Under the pieces are notes generated by a model. The model saw only the letters and a program-made list of their open reading frames with translations. It was not told where the DNA came from and made no database searches. A DNA stretch of 64,000 nt from Mycolicibacterium alvei. GTDB lineage: Bacteria; Actinomycetota; Actinomycetes; Mycobacteriales; Mycobacteriaceae. Positions 19,365-28,050 of this stretch are shown in pieces (positions within the stretch are counted from its first letter, which is position 1; every line of letters begins with the position of its first letter). The DNA is taken from NCBI RefSeq assembly GCF_010727325.1, contig NZ_AP022565.1:3844001-3908000 (forward strand). Direction: 5' to 3'. A program made the translations under genes and the position numbers.

Positions 19365-20600
19365 TCAGTCGACCGGGATCTCGGCCGCGATCCGGTCCAG
19401 CACGGCGGGATAGCGATTCGCTTCGCGGTGCGCGCCGGGCTTGCCGCTGCTGACGATCGCCGCCGACAGGCTGCGTTTCGGGTCGGCCCACACCGCGATG
19501 TCGACCAGGCCGGTGTGTCCGAACGCACCCTCGGTGTGACGGCCGAAGGGCCCGAACCGTTTGCCGCCGAGCATGTACCCCGTGCCCCAGCGCATCGGCT
19601 TCAGGCCGGTCGCCACGTCCGGTCGCATCCGCCGGGCCGGTGCCGTCGCGGCCTGCAGGGTCTCGGGCTTCATGATCCGGACCCCGTCGAGTTCGCCTCC
19701 GCGCCGCAGGATCTCGGCGAACCGGGACAGCTCATCGGCATTGGAGACGGTGGTCGACGAGGGGATGACGCTGGTGAGGAACAACGGGGTGTTGCTGAGC
19801 GGGATGATCCGGTCCAGCGTCCCGCCCACCGCGGCCCGGAACGCCGCGGCGATCGGTGCGGGCAGCGGCTTGCCGGTGACGTGGCTGGGCGCGACCAGTG
19901 GAACCTCTTCTGGGGCAACACCGTAATTGGTCCACCGGAAGCCCAGCGGGTCGAGGATCTCGTCGGCGAGGATGTCTCGGATGTTGCGACCGGTGGCCGC
20001 CGAGACGATCTCGCGGACCAACGGGCCCCAGGTCAGCCCGTGGTAGATGTGCACCAGTCCCGGCCGGTAGACCGGCTTGAGCAGGGCCAATTGCTCACGG
20101 GTGTACTCGCTGTCGTCGACGCGGGTGACGTCGGGACGTGGTCCGGTGTGGATCGGGACTCCGGCGCTGTGGGTGATCACATGCCGGATGGTGGTGCGGT
20201 CCTTGCCGTGACTGGTGTAGCTCGGCAGGTAGTCGCAGACTCGGTCATCGAGGGAGAAATGTCCCTGCTCGACGAGCATGTGCACCACCGTGGTGCTGAT
20301 CGCCTTGGCCGCCGAGTAGACGCAGAACGGGGTCGCGGTGGTGACCGGAATCTTCTCGGCATCCGGTGCCTCGTCGGGGCCGTTGCCCCAGCCGTGGCCG
20401 ATGGCCCGGTTCAGCACGGTTTTTCCGTTGCGCCGCAAGCACACCTGGATGGCCGGGTGCAACCCGGATCCGTACCAGTACCGCACGGATTCCCAGATCC
20501 GCTCGACGGTCTTCGGGTCGATCTCCGAGTGGTCCTCGTCGCCGATGTCGGTGACCGCGTCCAGGTCGGAGGGGAGGGCGATCTTGCCGTCTGGGCTCAT
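19365..20600 (-). CDS. Beta-lactamase-fold serine hydrolase
   Basis: A 411-residue class C beta-lactamase-related protein. The nucleophile motif is [11 protein letters not shown] (S-x-x-K), the second motif is probably the YHGLTWG tyrosine, and [12 protein letters not shown] provides the third strand motif. There is no signal peptide, which points to an intracellular esterase/lipase of the EstB/LipL type rather than an antibiotic-degrading enzyme. The ATG at 20600 overlaps the nitrobindin stop as ATGA. It is flanked by nitrobindin and an acyl-CoA carboxylase subunit in one apparent transcription unit. Confidence 0.82.
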   Translation of the reverse strand: MSPDGKIALPSDLDAVTDIGDEDHSEIDPKTVERIWESVRYWYGSGLHPAIQVCLRRNGKTVLNRAIGHGWGNGPDEAPDAEKIPVTTATPFCVYSAAKAISTTVVHMLVEQGHFSLDDRVCDYLPSYTSHGKDRTTIRHVITHSAGVPIHTGPRPDVTRVDDSEYTREQLALLKPVYRPGLVHIYHGLTWGPLVREIVSAATGRNIRDILADEILDPLGFRWTNYGVAPEEVPLVAPSHVTGKPLPAPIAAAFRAAVGGTLDRIIPLSNTPLFLTSVIPSSTTVSNADELSRFAEILRRGGELDGVRIMKPETLQAATAPARRMRPDVATGLKPMRWGTGYMLGGKRFGPFGRHTEGAFGHTGLVDIAVWADPKRSLSAAIVSSGKPGAHREANRYPAVLDRIAAEIPVD

Positions 20601-21082
20601 GCGCTCTTCCTGGTCAGCGTCGCGGAAAGATGGTGCTGCAGTGGCTGTCCGACCGCGCCCATCTGCAGGTCGTAGGTAAGTCGGTCTTCGTCGACCCGGA
20701 TGGAACGCGACAGTGCCGCAACATTTTTGGCCGATGCGGTCAGCCCGATGGTCGTCGCGACCAGCTCTATCTCGATACGGCCGTCGACGACCCGGACCGT
20801 GCCCTCCTGGATCTCGGTGACGCCGGTCGGGTGAGCCAGCACCCACTCGACCCGGCCGGGCGCCGGCACCCGCAGGTATCCGGTCTCGGCGTGCAATGGG
20901 CGACCGTCATCGCGGGCCTTGGTGCGCTGACTGTAGGTCAGGAACGGCTTGCCGACGTGGTCGAAGGTGATCTCTTCGAGGTAGTCGAACGACTCGATCG
21001 TCGGATATTCACCCGTTCCGGGGCCGGCCCAGGTGCCGAGCAGAGGGGCCAGCGCAGTCAGGTTCGGGTGGAGGTCAGGCAC
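20597..21082 (-). CDS. Nitrobindin-type haem protein (peroxynitrite isomerase family)
   Basis: 161 residues forming the ten-strand beta-barrel of the nitrobindin/THAP4 family. The diagnostic [14 protein letters not shown] motif sits near residues 16-29, and the C-terminal [11 protein letters not shown] region carries the histidine expected to bind haem. Mycobacterial homologues (Rv2717c type) bind ferric haem and convert peroxynitrite to nitrate. The start is GTG at 21082. It is coupled by ATGA to the serine hydrolase gene, a partnership whose meaning is not obvious. Confidence 0.85.
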   Translation of the reverse strand: MPDLHPNLTALAPLLGTWAGPGTGEYPTIESFDYLEEITFDHVGKPFLTYSQRTKARDDGRPLHAETGYLRVPAPGRVEWVLAHPTGVTEIQEGTVRVVDGRIEIELVATTIGLTASAKNVAALSRSIRVDEDRLTYDLQMGAVGQPLQHHLSATLTRKSA

Positions 21083-21138
21083 ACCGACAGGGTACGGCGG
21101 TGGTCCGGTGGCACCGCGTCACGGCGCGTCTGCCCAGG

Positions 21139-21774
21139 TCAGCCCGCGGTGTACGCCTCGGTGGTGCGATCCGCCGCGGCGCGTGCCTGAGCGGGATCCT
21201 CGCCGGCGGCCAACGCGGCCTGGTACCAGAGTTCGCTTGCGCCGGACATGAAGGCACGACCCTCGGTGCCGGCCGCCCAGGCCGCCCCCTCTTCCGGCGT
21301 GATGCGGTCGCCGCTACCGAGGTATCCGGCAAGTCCGAGAAGTGCGGAGTCCCAACCGACTCCGACTGCCCCCGGTCCGAATTGCAGCCAGAACTCGTCG
21401 TCGTCGCCAGAGTGCATGATGTGGTCGAGAGTGAACGTGGCCCGGCCTTCACCCGCGTCGGTGATGGTCACCTCGACCCAGCTGGTCGCCCCCATGGCCT
21501 CCCACGTGGTCGTGAAGGAGCGCGGCGGTTCGCACGTCAGCACCTCGCCGGAGGCGTTTCCTTCCAGCTGGAATCGACCGCCCACCTGCAGCTCACCAGT
21601 GATCGGCAGGAACCAGCGGGGGATCCGCTCGATGCTGGTGCAGGCGTCCCACAGGTCGGCGGCGTCGGTGTCATAGATCTGGCTGACACTCACGACGCGC
21701 GCCTCGCGGGCCTCGAACGTCGTGCGGCCCACGCTGCGGCGGACTGCGTTGAGCTGGTGCTGGACATCGATCAC
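21139..21774 (-). CDS. SRPBCC (AHSA1-like) domain protein
   Basis: 211 residues with the START/AHSA1-like fold: VSVSQIYDTDAADLWDACTS, PRWFLPITGELQVGGRFQLE and FTTTWEAMGATSWVEVTI. Such proteins bind hydrophobic small molecules or act as stress-related chaperone-like proteins and are very often paired with ArsR regulators. The GTG at 21774 overlaps the ArsR stop as GTGA, so the two are coupled. The last 60 residues (from GWDSALLGLAGYL) form a C-terminal helical extension. The ligand is unknown. Confidence 0.84.
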   Translation of the reverse strand: MIDVQHQLNAVRRSVGRTTFEAREARVVSVSQIYDTDAADLWDACTSIERIPRWFLPITGELQVGGRFQLEGNASGEVLTCEPPRSFTTTWEAMGATSWVEVTITDAGEGRATFTLDHIMHSGDDDEFWLQFGPGAVGVGWDSALLGLAGYLGSGDRITPEEGAAWAAGTEGRAFMSGASELWYQAALAAGEDPAQARAAADRTTEAYTAG

Positions 21775-22124
21775 GGGGAACCCTCCTTGTTCGCGGTTCT
21801 TCTTCGCCCACGTTTGCCGCGGGCAATCTCGGTCGCCAGCGCATCCAGATGCGGCGTCCAGTTGCGCCGGAACCGCTCCAGCCACTGGTCGACCTCACGC
21901 AACGGTGCGGTGTCGACGCGGTACAGCCGACGTGTGCCTTCAGCCCGCACACTGGCGAAACCGTTGTCCCGCAACACCTTGAGATGCTGCGAGACCGCAG
22001 GCTGGCTGATCTCGAACTCGGCTCGGATCACCTCGGTGATGGCGCCGGAGGTCAGTTCGCCCGCCTGGATGAGCTCCAGGATCCGCCTGCGCACCGGATC
22101 TCCGAGGATGTCGAAGGCGTGCAC
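21771..22124 (-). CDS. ArsR-family transcriptional repressor
   Basis: A 117-residue winged-helix protein: FDILGDPVRRRILELIQAGELTSGAI, then the recognition helix QPAVSQHLKVLRDNGF and a RRLYRVDTAPLREVDQWL end. No CxC or other metal-binding cysteine is present, so it is a non-metal ArsR of the kind that travels with SRPBCC genes. The start is GTG at 22124. It has a palindrome 22 bp upstream, likely its operator, and leads the SRPBCC gene. Confidence 0.87.
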   Translation of the reverse strand: MHAFDILGDPVRRRILELIQAGELTSGAITEVIRAEFEISQPAVSQHLKVLRDNGFASVRAEGTRRLYRVDTAPLREVDQWLERFRRNWTPHLDALATEIARGKRGRRRTANKEGSP

Positions 22125-22145
22125 GTCACGACTCTAAAAGCTCTT

Positions 22146-22157
22146 ACTTATATAAGT
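22146..22157. promoter_or_regulatory. Candidate ArsR operator
   Basis: A perfect 12-bp palindrome, ACTTATATAAGT, lies 22-33 bp upstream of the ArsR start in an AT-rich patch and would overlap its promoter. ArsR proteins commonly bind such AT-rich dyads and repress themselves. Confidence 0.5.
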
Positions 22158-22179
22158 CAAGGCTGAATCTTGCACCGAG

Positions 22180-22824
22180 TCACGACGTCTGCGCGATGAC
22201 CATGGCCTGGGCCGTGGGCTCATCGAGGTGAACCTGCCGCGCCCGCTTGGTTGTCGCGTACACGGTGAACCCGGTGGCCTCCAGGGCGGTGCACACCGCG
22301 GCGGTGTCGTGGCGCAGGAATGTCAGCGCCACATCGTGGCCGAAGGCGTGGTCGTAGACCGCGGGCTCACCGTCGGTCTGGAATGCCAACAGCACCCATC
22401 CCGGTTTGGTCAGGACCCGGCGGTACTCGATGAACAGTTCCAGCAACGCCTCGGCGGGGGTGTGGATGATCGAGTACCAGGCACACACCGCATCGAAGGT
22501 CCCCGGCGCGTACGGGAGGTCGAACATGTCGGCGGTCTGGAACTGCAGCTCCGGCCATTTCTGCCTGGCGAGAGACACCATCGCAGCCGAGCCGTCGATC
22601 CCTTCGGTCTCCAATCCACAGTCGGCAAGCTCGGCGGCGGCCTCACCGGGCCCGCACCCCACATCGAGGGTGTTGCGTCCGCCGGCCCGCGCCACCAGGT
22701 CCGCGAAGGACCGCAGAACCGCACGGTCGAAGGGCCGGGATTCGAATTCGCCGGCGAAGGTCCGGGCGTACTCGGGGGCGATCAACTCGTACTGGTCGTG
22801 TGCCGGGCTCGTCACGGTCGTCAC
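22180..22824 (-). CDS. Class I SAM-dependent methyltransferase
   Basis: 214 residues with the methyltransferase fold: motif I NTLDVGCGPGEAAAEL (about residues 51-66), the acidic loop EGIDGSAAMVSLAR, motif II region FDAVCAWYSIIHTP and motif III RRVLTKPGWVLLAFQ. The substrate is unknown; the sequence around the catalytic region is typical of small-molecule methylases. The start is GTG at 22824, 53 bp from the divergent start of the membrane-protein gene at 22878. Confidence 0.83.
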   Translation of the reverse strand: MTTVTSPAHDQYELIAPEYARTFAGEFESRPFDRAVLRSFADLVARAGGRNTLDVGCGPGEAAAELADCGLETEGIDGSAAMVSLARQKWPELQFQTADMFDLPYAPGTFDAVCAWYSIIHTPAEALLELFIEYRRVLTKPGWVLLAFQTDGEPAVYDHAFGHDVALTFLRHDTAAVCTALEATGFTVYATTKRARQVHLDEPTAQAMVIAQTS

Positions 22825-22877
22825 CCTAGGGCCAGATGCCGGAAGCCCTGCTCAGGCCGCACGGTAAGGTTCCGCAG

Positions 22878-23420
22878 GTGAGCACGTATGCCAAGCATGC
22901 CGCGCGCCTGCGCGGTGGTCTGGTCGGCGCGTGCTCGGCACTGACCGCGATGGTCGCGCACACCGCGGCCGGCGGCATGGCTCCGACCAGCAGCCCACTG
23001 GTCGTGTTGTTGCTGCTGTGCGCGGCGCTCGGTGCCGCAGTGGGTGGTCTGAATCCGCAGGCGCGTTCGGTCAAGACCGGTCTGCTGATTGCGGGTCTGG
23101 TCGCCGGGCAGCTACTCGGTCACTTCGCACTGGCGATGTCCGGCGGGCACCATCACGCGGCATCGCTTCTCACCGCACCCATGATCGGGATGCACGCCGT
23201 GGCCGCGGTGGGTCTCGGTCTGGTCATCGGCATGGCCGAGTACCTGTTCGTGGTCTGCGCATCGGTGCTGTCCTGGTTGCGGATCTTCGGCACCGCCCGT
23301 CTCCACCCGTTGGTCCGTGACCTCTGGTGGCCTTCGAATGTGGTTGTGGCGCGGCCGGTTCTGCTGCGCGCCGGTCTGGGAATGCGGGCACCGCCGGCGG
23401 TGCCCGGCATGGGCTTCTGA
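22878..23420 (+). CDS. Small His-containing integral membrane protein
   Basis: A 180-residue protein with about four membrane segments (around LVGACSALTAMVAHTAAGG, PLVVLLLLCAALGAAVGGL, TGLLIAGLVAGQLLGHFALA and MHAVAAVGLGLVIGMAEYLF). A GGHHH cluster and a preceding GH lie at a membrane edge, followed by a pair of histidine/methionine residues, a pattern suited to metal or haem binding. The GTG at 22878 is chosen because AAGG lies about 8 nt upstream and the protein then starts just before its first hydrophobic segment. It precedes PepSY-TM, copper-chaperone and peroxidase genes on the same strand and is probably part of that pathway. No family name is recognised with certainty. Confidence 0.7.
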   Translation: MSTYAKHAARLRGGLVGACSALTAMVAHTAAGGMAPTSSPLVVLLLLCAALGAAVGGLNPQARSVKTGLLIAGLVAGQLLGHFALAMSGGHHHAASLLTAPMIGMHAVAAVGLGLVIGMAEYLFVVCASVLSWLRIFGTARLHPLVRDLWWPSNVVVARPVLLRAGLGMRAPPAVPGMGF

Positions 23421-23441
23421 ACGCCCGCTCCTTCATCTGAG

Positions 23442-23460
23442 CCGGTCGATCACTGACCGG
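23442..23460. terminator. Inverted repeat between membrane and PepSY genes
   Basis: CCGGTC-N7-GACCGG forms a 6-bp stem in the 107-bp gap between the membrane-protein and PepSY-TM genes, followed shortly by GCTGTTTCCC. It may be a weak terminator or attenuator, or an operator for the downstream three genes. Confidence 0.3.
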
Positions 23461-23527
23461 GCTGTTTCCCGTGGTGCCCCGTGTGCACCTGTGGCACTTT
23501 CACGTTCTTTTCCGCGAAGGCATTTCC

Positions 23528-24928
23528 ATGACCATCACCCCTGACGATCAACTACGGGAGGAATCCCCTCCACCCGTCAAACCCCATTCCATCCGTCCCC
23601 TTCTGGTGCGGCTGCACTTCTATGCCGGTGTATTCGTCGGCCCGTTCCTCCTGATCGCGGCCGTCACCGGCCTGCTCTACGCGCTGATCCCGCAGATCGA
23701 CACGTTCGTCCACCGGCACGAGCTGACGGTCGAGCACGTCGGGACCGAGCGGCTGCCGCTGGCCGACCAGCTGGCCGCGGCGCGTCATGCCCATCCGGAG
23801 GGCACGGTAGAGAGCATCCGCCCGCCCGCGGCGCCTGACGAGACCACCCAGATCCGCCTGCTGGTGGGCCCGGAATACACCGACGTTCCGCCGGACTACT
23901 CACGCACGGTGTTCGTCGACCCCTACTCGGGGGAGGTGCGCGGGGCGCTGACCACCTACGGGCAGTGGATGCCGGTGCGGGCCTGGTTCGACGAGTTGCA
24001 CCGCAACCTGCATCTCGGGGTGGTCGGCCGCAACTACAGCGAGCTGGCGGCCAGCTGGATGTGGGTGATCGCGCTGGCTGGGCTGGCCCTGTGGATCCTG
24101 CGTCGCCGGGAGAACCGCACGCCGCGTGATCTGGTCCTGCCGGACCGTACGGCTTCGGGGCGTCGACGCACGCTGTCCTGGCACGGAGCGGTGGGGGTGT
24201 GGATAGTGGCGGTCCTGCTCGCGCTGTCGGTGTCGGGTATCACCTGGTCCCGTTATGCGGGGGAGACGGTCAACGGTATCCAGGCGAGGTTGAACACCAC
24301 GGCGCCTGCCGTCGACACCTCGCTGTCGGGTGCCCAGGCCGCTACCGCTGAGCATCACGGTCAGCACGGCGGCCCGTCCGAGTTGGGCGGCGCCGACACC
24401 GTGCTGCGGACCGCCGAGCAGGCCGGGCTGCGCGGCCCGATGTGGATGTATCCGCCGGCCGAGGCCGGTGAGGCCTGGAAAGTTGCTGAGCGCAAACGTG
24501 ATTGGCCTACCCGTGCCGACGAGATCGCGGTCGACCCCGATACGGGCAAGGTGACCGACCGGGTCAACTTCGCGCAGTGGCCGCTGTTGGCCAAGCTCAC
24601 GGACTGGACGATCGACGCCCATATGGGCCTGTTGTTCGGTGTTGCCAACCAGATCGTGTTGGCGCTCACCATGGTCGGGTTGATCACCGTCATCGTGCGC
24701 GGTTATCGGATGTGGTGGCAGCGCAGGCCGACGCGGGGTTCGGCGTGGGCGGTGGGTCGTCCGCCGCTGCGTGGGGTTCTTCGTCAGTTGCCGTTCTGGG
24801 GCAGGGTGGCCGCGGTGGTCGTGGCGGTCGTCGTCGGGTGGTCCCTGCCGTTGTTCGGGTTGAGCCTGCTGGCCTTCCTGCTGGTCGATGTTGCTGTGAT
24901 GCGTTGGAAGGAAAGATCAAATGTCTAA
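23528..24928 (+). CDS. PepSY-associated TM-helix protein (reductase-like)
   Basis: 466 residues with a typical PepSY-TM layout: TM1 (LHFYAGVFVGPFLLIAAVTG) preceded by RLH, a large periplasmic domain, TM2 (WVIALAGLALWIL), TM3 after SWHGAVG, a second loop domain with several His (EHHGQHGG), TM4 preceded by DAHMGLLFG, and a final TM near VVVAVVVGWSLPLFG. The conserved His at helix ends resemble those binding haem in PiuB/FoxB-type siderophore reductases. The ATG at 23528 has GAAGG 8 nt upstream. It overlaps the PCu(A)C gene by 8 nt. Membrane electron transfer for metal reduction is a reasonable inference, not shown. Confidence 0.82.
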   Translation: MTITPDDQLREESPPPVKPHSIRPLLVRLHFYAGVFVGPFLLIAAVTGLLYALIPQIDTFVHRHELTVEHVGTERLPLADQLAAARHAHPEGTVESIRPPAAPDETTQIRLLVGPEYTDVPPDYSRTVFVDPYSGEVRGALTTYGQWMPVRAWFDELHRNLHLGVVGRNYSELAASWMWVIALAGLALWILRRRENRTPRDLVLPDRTASGRRRTLSWHGAVGVWIVAVLLALSVSGITWSRYAGETVNGIQARLNTTAPAVDTSLSGAQAATAEHHGQHGGPSELGGADTVLRTAEQAGLRGPMWMYPPAEAGEAWKVAERKRDWPTRADEIAVDPDTGKVTDRVNFAQWPLLAKLTDWTIDAHMGLLFGVANQIVLALTMVGLITVIVRGYRMWWQRRPTRGSAWAVGRPPLRGVLRQLPFWGRVAAVVVAVVVGWSLPLFGLSLLAFLLVDVAVMRWKERSNV

Positions 24929-25427
24929 GTTTGCAGCTGTTTTGACGGGGACCGCATTGGCCTTGGCGGTCGGGTTGGCCGCGTGTACCGAGAGCCATCA
25001 AGAGCAGAACATGGCCGATACGGTGCAGGTCAGCGAGCAATGGGCCAGCGCCGCAGACGGCGGGATGACCGCAGTTTTCGGCACTCTCACGAACACCGGA
25101 CACCACGATGTGCGCATCGTCGCGGCGACCTCGCCGGCGGCAGGCATGGTGGAACTGCACGAGGTCGTCAGCGATGGCGGCGGATCGAAAACCATGCAGC
25201 CCAAGGCAGGTGGGCTCGCCATCGCGGGCGGAGCCACGCACGAACTGGCCCCGGGCGGGGATCACCTGATGCTGATGGACCTCAAGGCCCCGCTCCAACC
25301 CGGCGCGGACGTTCCGGTTTCACTGGTATTCGAGGACGGCTCGTCACTGCCGGTCACGGCCCAGGTGCGTGATTTCGCCGGTGGAAACGAGAGCTATCAG
25401 CCGTCGTCCCCACACGGACATGGCTGA
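24921..25427 (+). CDS. PCu(A)C-type periplasmic copper chaperone lipoprotein
   Basis: 168 residues starting with a lipoprotein signal (GLAAC lipobox, Cys near residue 22). The cupredoxin-like domain has the family's metal-binding pattern: a GMVELHE segment (Met and His), a later KTMQPK methionine and GGDHLMLMDL (His and Met), matching H-M-x10-M-x21-H-x-M. It ends in a short HGHG tail. PCu(A)C proteins carry Cu(I) outside the membrane, for example to cytochrome oxidase or copper enzymes. It overlaps both neighbours (PepSY-TM and DyP genes) by 8 nt, so the three are translationally coupled. Confidence 0.9.
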   Translation: MSKFAAVLTGTALALAVGLAACTESHQEQNMADTVQVSEQWASAADGGMTAVFGTLTNTGHHDVRIVAATSPAAGMVELHEVVSDGGGSKTMQPKAGGLAIAGGATHELAPGGDHLMLMDLKAPLQPGADVPVSLVFEDGSSLPVTAQVRDFAGGNESYQPSSPHGHG

Positions 25428-26628
25428 GCCGTCCCGGCTGGCGGTCAACCGGCGGCGCCTCCTCACCGGAGGTGCGGCCGCACTGGCCGTCGGCGCGGTG
25501 CTGAACCAATCCGGTGCGGCCCATTCGGCCACCGTGCAAAAGGGTTTCGGTGTCGACGTGGAACCGTTCTACGGACCGCACCAAGCCGGGATCGCCACTG
25601 CACCGCAGTCACACGGGTTGTTCGTGGCATTCGACCTGAAGACCGACGGACGGCGCACCGAGCGGGAAACCGTCGCCGCGATCCTGAGGTTGTGGACGGC
25701 CGATGCGGCCCGCCTGACCCGCGGCGCCCCGGCGTTGGCCGATACCGAGCCCGAACTCGCCACCCGCCCGGCCAGATTGACCATCACGGTCGGTCTGGGG
25801 ATCGGCCTGTTCGATCGGATCGGGCCACCGGGTTCCCGACCGCGGTCGGCCCGTGAACTGCCGGTGTTCGACGTGGACCGGCTCGAAGACAGGTGGTCCG
25901 GCGGTGATCTGCTGTTGCAGATCTGTGCCGACGATCCGGTGACGGTGGCGCATGCCAACCGGGTGCTGACCAAGAACGTCCGGTCGATGGCGATGCCACG
26001 CTGGCGGCAGGCCGGGTTCCGCAATGCCCGCGGCGCAGACGCGAGCGGTACCACCATGCGCAACCTGATGGGGCAGGTCGACGGCACGGCGAATCTCGCC
26101 GACGCCGACTTCGATGATCTGGTCTGGATGGCCGGTCCGGTACACCCGGCACTGGTCGGCGGCACGTTGCTGGTCATCCGGCGCATCGCGATGCAACTGG
26201 ACACCTGGGATGAGCTGGATCGCCAGAGCAAGGAGTTCGCCGTCGGTCGCACCCTGGATTCGGGTGCACCGCTGACCGGCACCCGTGAGACGGACGAACC
26301 GGATTTCACGTTGACACAGAACGGGATTCCGGTCATCCCGCAGAATTCCCATGTCGCGCTGGCGCATCATCACGGCACGCGGGAGCGGTTCCTGCGACGG
26401 CCCTACAACTACGACGATCCGCCAGAACCCGGCCAGACGTCGAACAGCGGCTTGATCTTCGCGACCTTCCAACGTGATATCGACGAGCAGTTCCTCCCGG
26501 TGCAGCGCCGCCTCGCCCAGTTCGATGCGCTCAACCAGTGGACCACCGCGATCGGGTCGTCGGTGTTCGTCGTGCCGCCCGGGGTGCGGACACCGGACGA
26601 TTACCTGGGGCAGGAGTTGGTCGGCTGA
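25420..26628 (+). CDS. Tat-exported DyP-type haem peroxidase
   Basis: 402 residues. A twin-arginine signal (VNRRRLLTGGAAALAVGAV) leads into a dye-decolorising peroxidase: the GQVDGTAN motif (GxxDG with catalytic Asp), a NSHVALAHHHGTRERF region with the proximal haem His and distal Arg, and the C-terminal GLIFATFQRDIDEQFLPVQ. It resembles EfeB and the Streptomyces DtpA type rather than encapsulin-cargo DyPs, because it has a Tat signal and lacks a long cargo tail. Start ATG 25420, overlapping the copper-chaperone gene by 8 nt. The pairing with PCu(A)C recalls the copper-maturation role proposed for DtpA. Confidence 0.9.
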   Translation: MAEPSRLAVNRRRLLTGGAAALAVGAVLNQSGAAHSATVQKGFGVDVEPFYGPHQAGIATAPQSHGLFVAFDLKTDGRRTERETVAAILRLWTADAARLTRGAPALADTEPELATRPARLTITVGLGIGLFDRIGPPGSRPRSARELPVFDVDRLEDRWSGGDLLLQICADDPVTVAHANRVLTKNVRSMAMPRWRQAGFRNARGADASGTTMRNLMGQVDGTANLADADFDDLVWMAGPVHPALVGGTLLVIRRIAMQLDTWDELDRQSKEFAVGRTLDSGAPLTGTRETDEPDFTLTQNGIPVIPQNSHVALAHHHGTRERFLRRPYNYDDPPEPGQTSNSGLIFATFQRDIDEQFLPVQRRLAQFDALNQWTTAIGSSVFVVPPGVRTPDDYLGQELVG

Positions 26629-26716
26629 CCGCTGGTCACCACGGCACGAGAAATGGACCGACTCTGAGCTGACGTTGCCGTGCACACAGCACACGATGCT
26701 GATCTACGCTCGCGGT

Positions 26717-27385
26717 ATGACCGATCACGATAAAGCCGCAGCCCGGCGTGAAATTGCCGACGCTCTGCTCAACGCCCTGAACCGGCGCCACGAGGTGCTC
26801 GACGTGATTGTGGACGCCGACGATCGGGCCGCCGCCGTCGAGGCGGTCGCCGAGCTGCTCGGCACCTCCCACGCGGCGTCGGAAGCGGTGGTGGGGCTGT
26901 CCTTCGCACACATCACCAAGGATTCGCGGAAGGCGATCGCCGCCGAACTCGACGACCTGAACAGCCAGCTGAGCTTCACGGTGTCCGAGCGTCCGGCGGC
27001 CTCGGGTGATTCGCTGGAGTTGCGGGCGTTCGCCGCCGACACCGACCGCGACATCTTCGTCGCCCGGACCACCGATGTCGGGGCCTCCGGTGACGGGTCG
27101 GGTGCCCCGGCGGCCGATGTCGATGACGAGATCCGCGCGGCCCTGGGCCGGGTGGACGCCGAAGAGGCCGCCTGGTTCGTGGCGTTGGAGGGGGACCAGA
27201 AGGTCGGCATGGTGTTCGGCGAGCTGACCCACGGCGAGGTCAACGTCCGGATCTGGATCCACCCGGGCTTCCGCAAGCACGGCTATGGAACCGCCGCCTT
27301 GCGCAAGTGCCGCTCGGAGATGGCAACGTACTTCCCCGCCGTCCCGATGGTGGTGCGGGCACCCGGGGCCGAACCTCCGGCCTGA
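26717..27385 (+). CDS. GyrA-like coiled-coil segment fused to GNAT domain
   Basis: 222 residues in two parts. Residues 8-85 (ARREIADALLNALNRRHEVL, then VEAVAELLGTSHAASEAVV and KAIAAELDDLNSQL) follow the pattern of the GyrA/ParC C-gate and connecting coiled-coil region. Residues about 95-215 form a small GNAT acetyltransferase fold with WFVALEGDQKVGMVFGEL and the acetyl-CoA motif WIHPGFRKHGYGTAAL (R-x-x-G-x-G). Such a fusion could dimerise through the gyrase-like part or target topoisomerase; this is inference. ATG 26717 is chosen; an ATG at 26696 is possible. It converges with the TetR gene with a 2-bp gap. Confidence 0.7.
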   Translation: MTDHDKAAARREIADALLNALNRRHEVLDVIVDADDRAAAVEAVAELLGTSHAASEAVVGLSFAHITKDSRKAIAAELDDLNSQLSFTVSERPAASGDSLELRAFAADTDRDIFVARTTDVGASGDGSGAPAADVDDEIRAALGRVDAEEAAWFVALEGDQKVGMVFGELTHGEVNVRIWIHPGFRKHGYGTAALRKCRSEMATYFPAVPMVVRAPGAEPPA

Positions 27386-27387
27386 TC

Positions 27388-27981
27388 TCAGCCAGAAGTC
27401 GGGTGGAGCAGGCTCGCGACGATGGTGCGCGCCAAGATTTCGGCGCGTTGTCGCGGGTAGCTCCGTCCTTCGGAGAGCATCGGATAGACCACACCGCCGA
27501 GCAGGGCGTCGGCGGCGGCCGACGCCAGGTCGGGCTCGATGTGCTCGGCCAGCAGTCGGGTGCGCACCGAGTCCAGTAGTGGCCGGCTGAAACCGGCCCG
27601 CAGCCGCGCCGCGGTGTCTTCGTGCTCCAGTGAGGCGGCGGTCAGGATGCGCAGCATCGCGTAGCCGCGCTCGGTGGTCAGCGCGGCGGCCAGAGTGCGG
27701 GCCCAGGAGACCAGGTCCGCGGTGACGTCGTCGGTGTGCGGCATGGTGGACAGGATCTTGTCGGCGTCTTCCAGGAGCACGTCGGCGACCAGCGCGGGCC
27801 GGCTCGGCCACCAGCGGTAGATGGTCTGTTTGCCGACCCCGGCTCGGGCGGCGACAGCCTCGATACTCAGCCCGTCAAAACCCCGGTCCAGCAGCAGTGC
27901 ACGCGTGGCCTCGATGATGGCGACCCGTGACTTCTCACTGCGCCGCCGCGGGGGAGCAGCTTCATCGGTGCTGGGGGCCAT
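27388..27981 (-). CDS. TetR-family regulator of the downstream lipid cassette
   Basis: 197 residues: an N-terminal helix-turn-helix ([20 protein letters not shown], then [22 protein letters not shown]) followed by a TetR C-terminal ligand domain. ATG 27981 is chosen over the GTG at 27987 because GAGGA lies 7-8 nt upstream of it. It is divergent from the SDR/acyl-CoA dehydrogenase operon beginning at 28102, and a perfect 19-bp dyad stands between them. Its ligand is likely an acyl-CoA or the pathway substrate. Confidence 0.88.
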   Translation of the reverse strand: MAPSTDEAAPPRRRSEKSRVAIIEATRALLLDRGFDGLSIEAVAARAGVGKQTIYRWWPSRPALVADVLLEDADKILSTMPHTDDVTADLVSWARTLAAALTTERGYAMLRILTAASLEHEDTAARLRAGFSRPLLDSVRTRLLAEHIEPDLASAAADALLGGVVYPMLSEGRSYPRQRAEILARTIVASLLHPTSG

Positions 27982-28050
27982 CGGCACGTCCTCGTCGCTC
28001 CATCGCAGGGATCTTTACACAGAAAGCTACCGCCCGTAGTCTCCCACAAG

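Noticed and set aside
25420..26628. Encapsulin cargo assignment for the DyP peroxidase
   Set aside because: It has a Tat signal and ends without the usual cargo-loading tail, and there is no encapsulin gene beside it.
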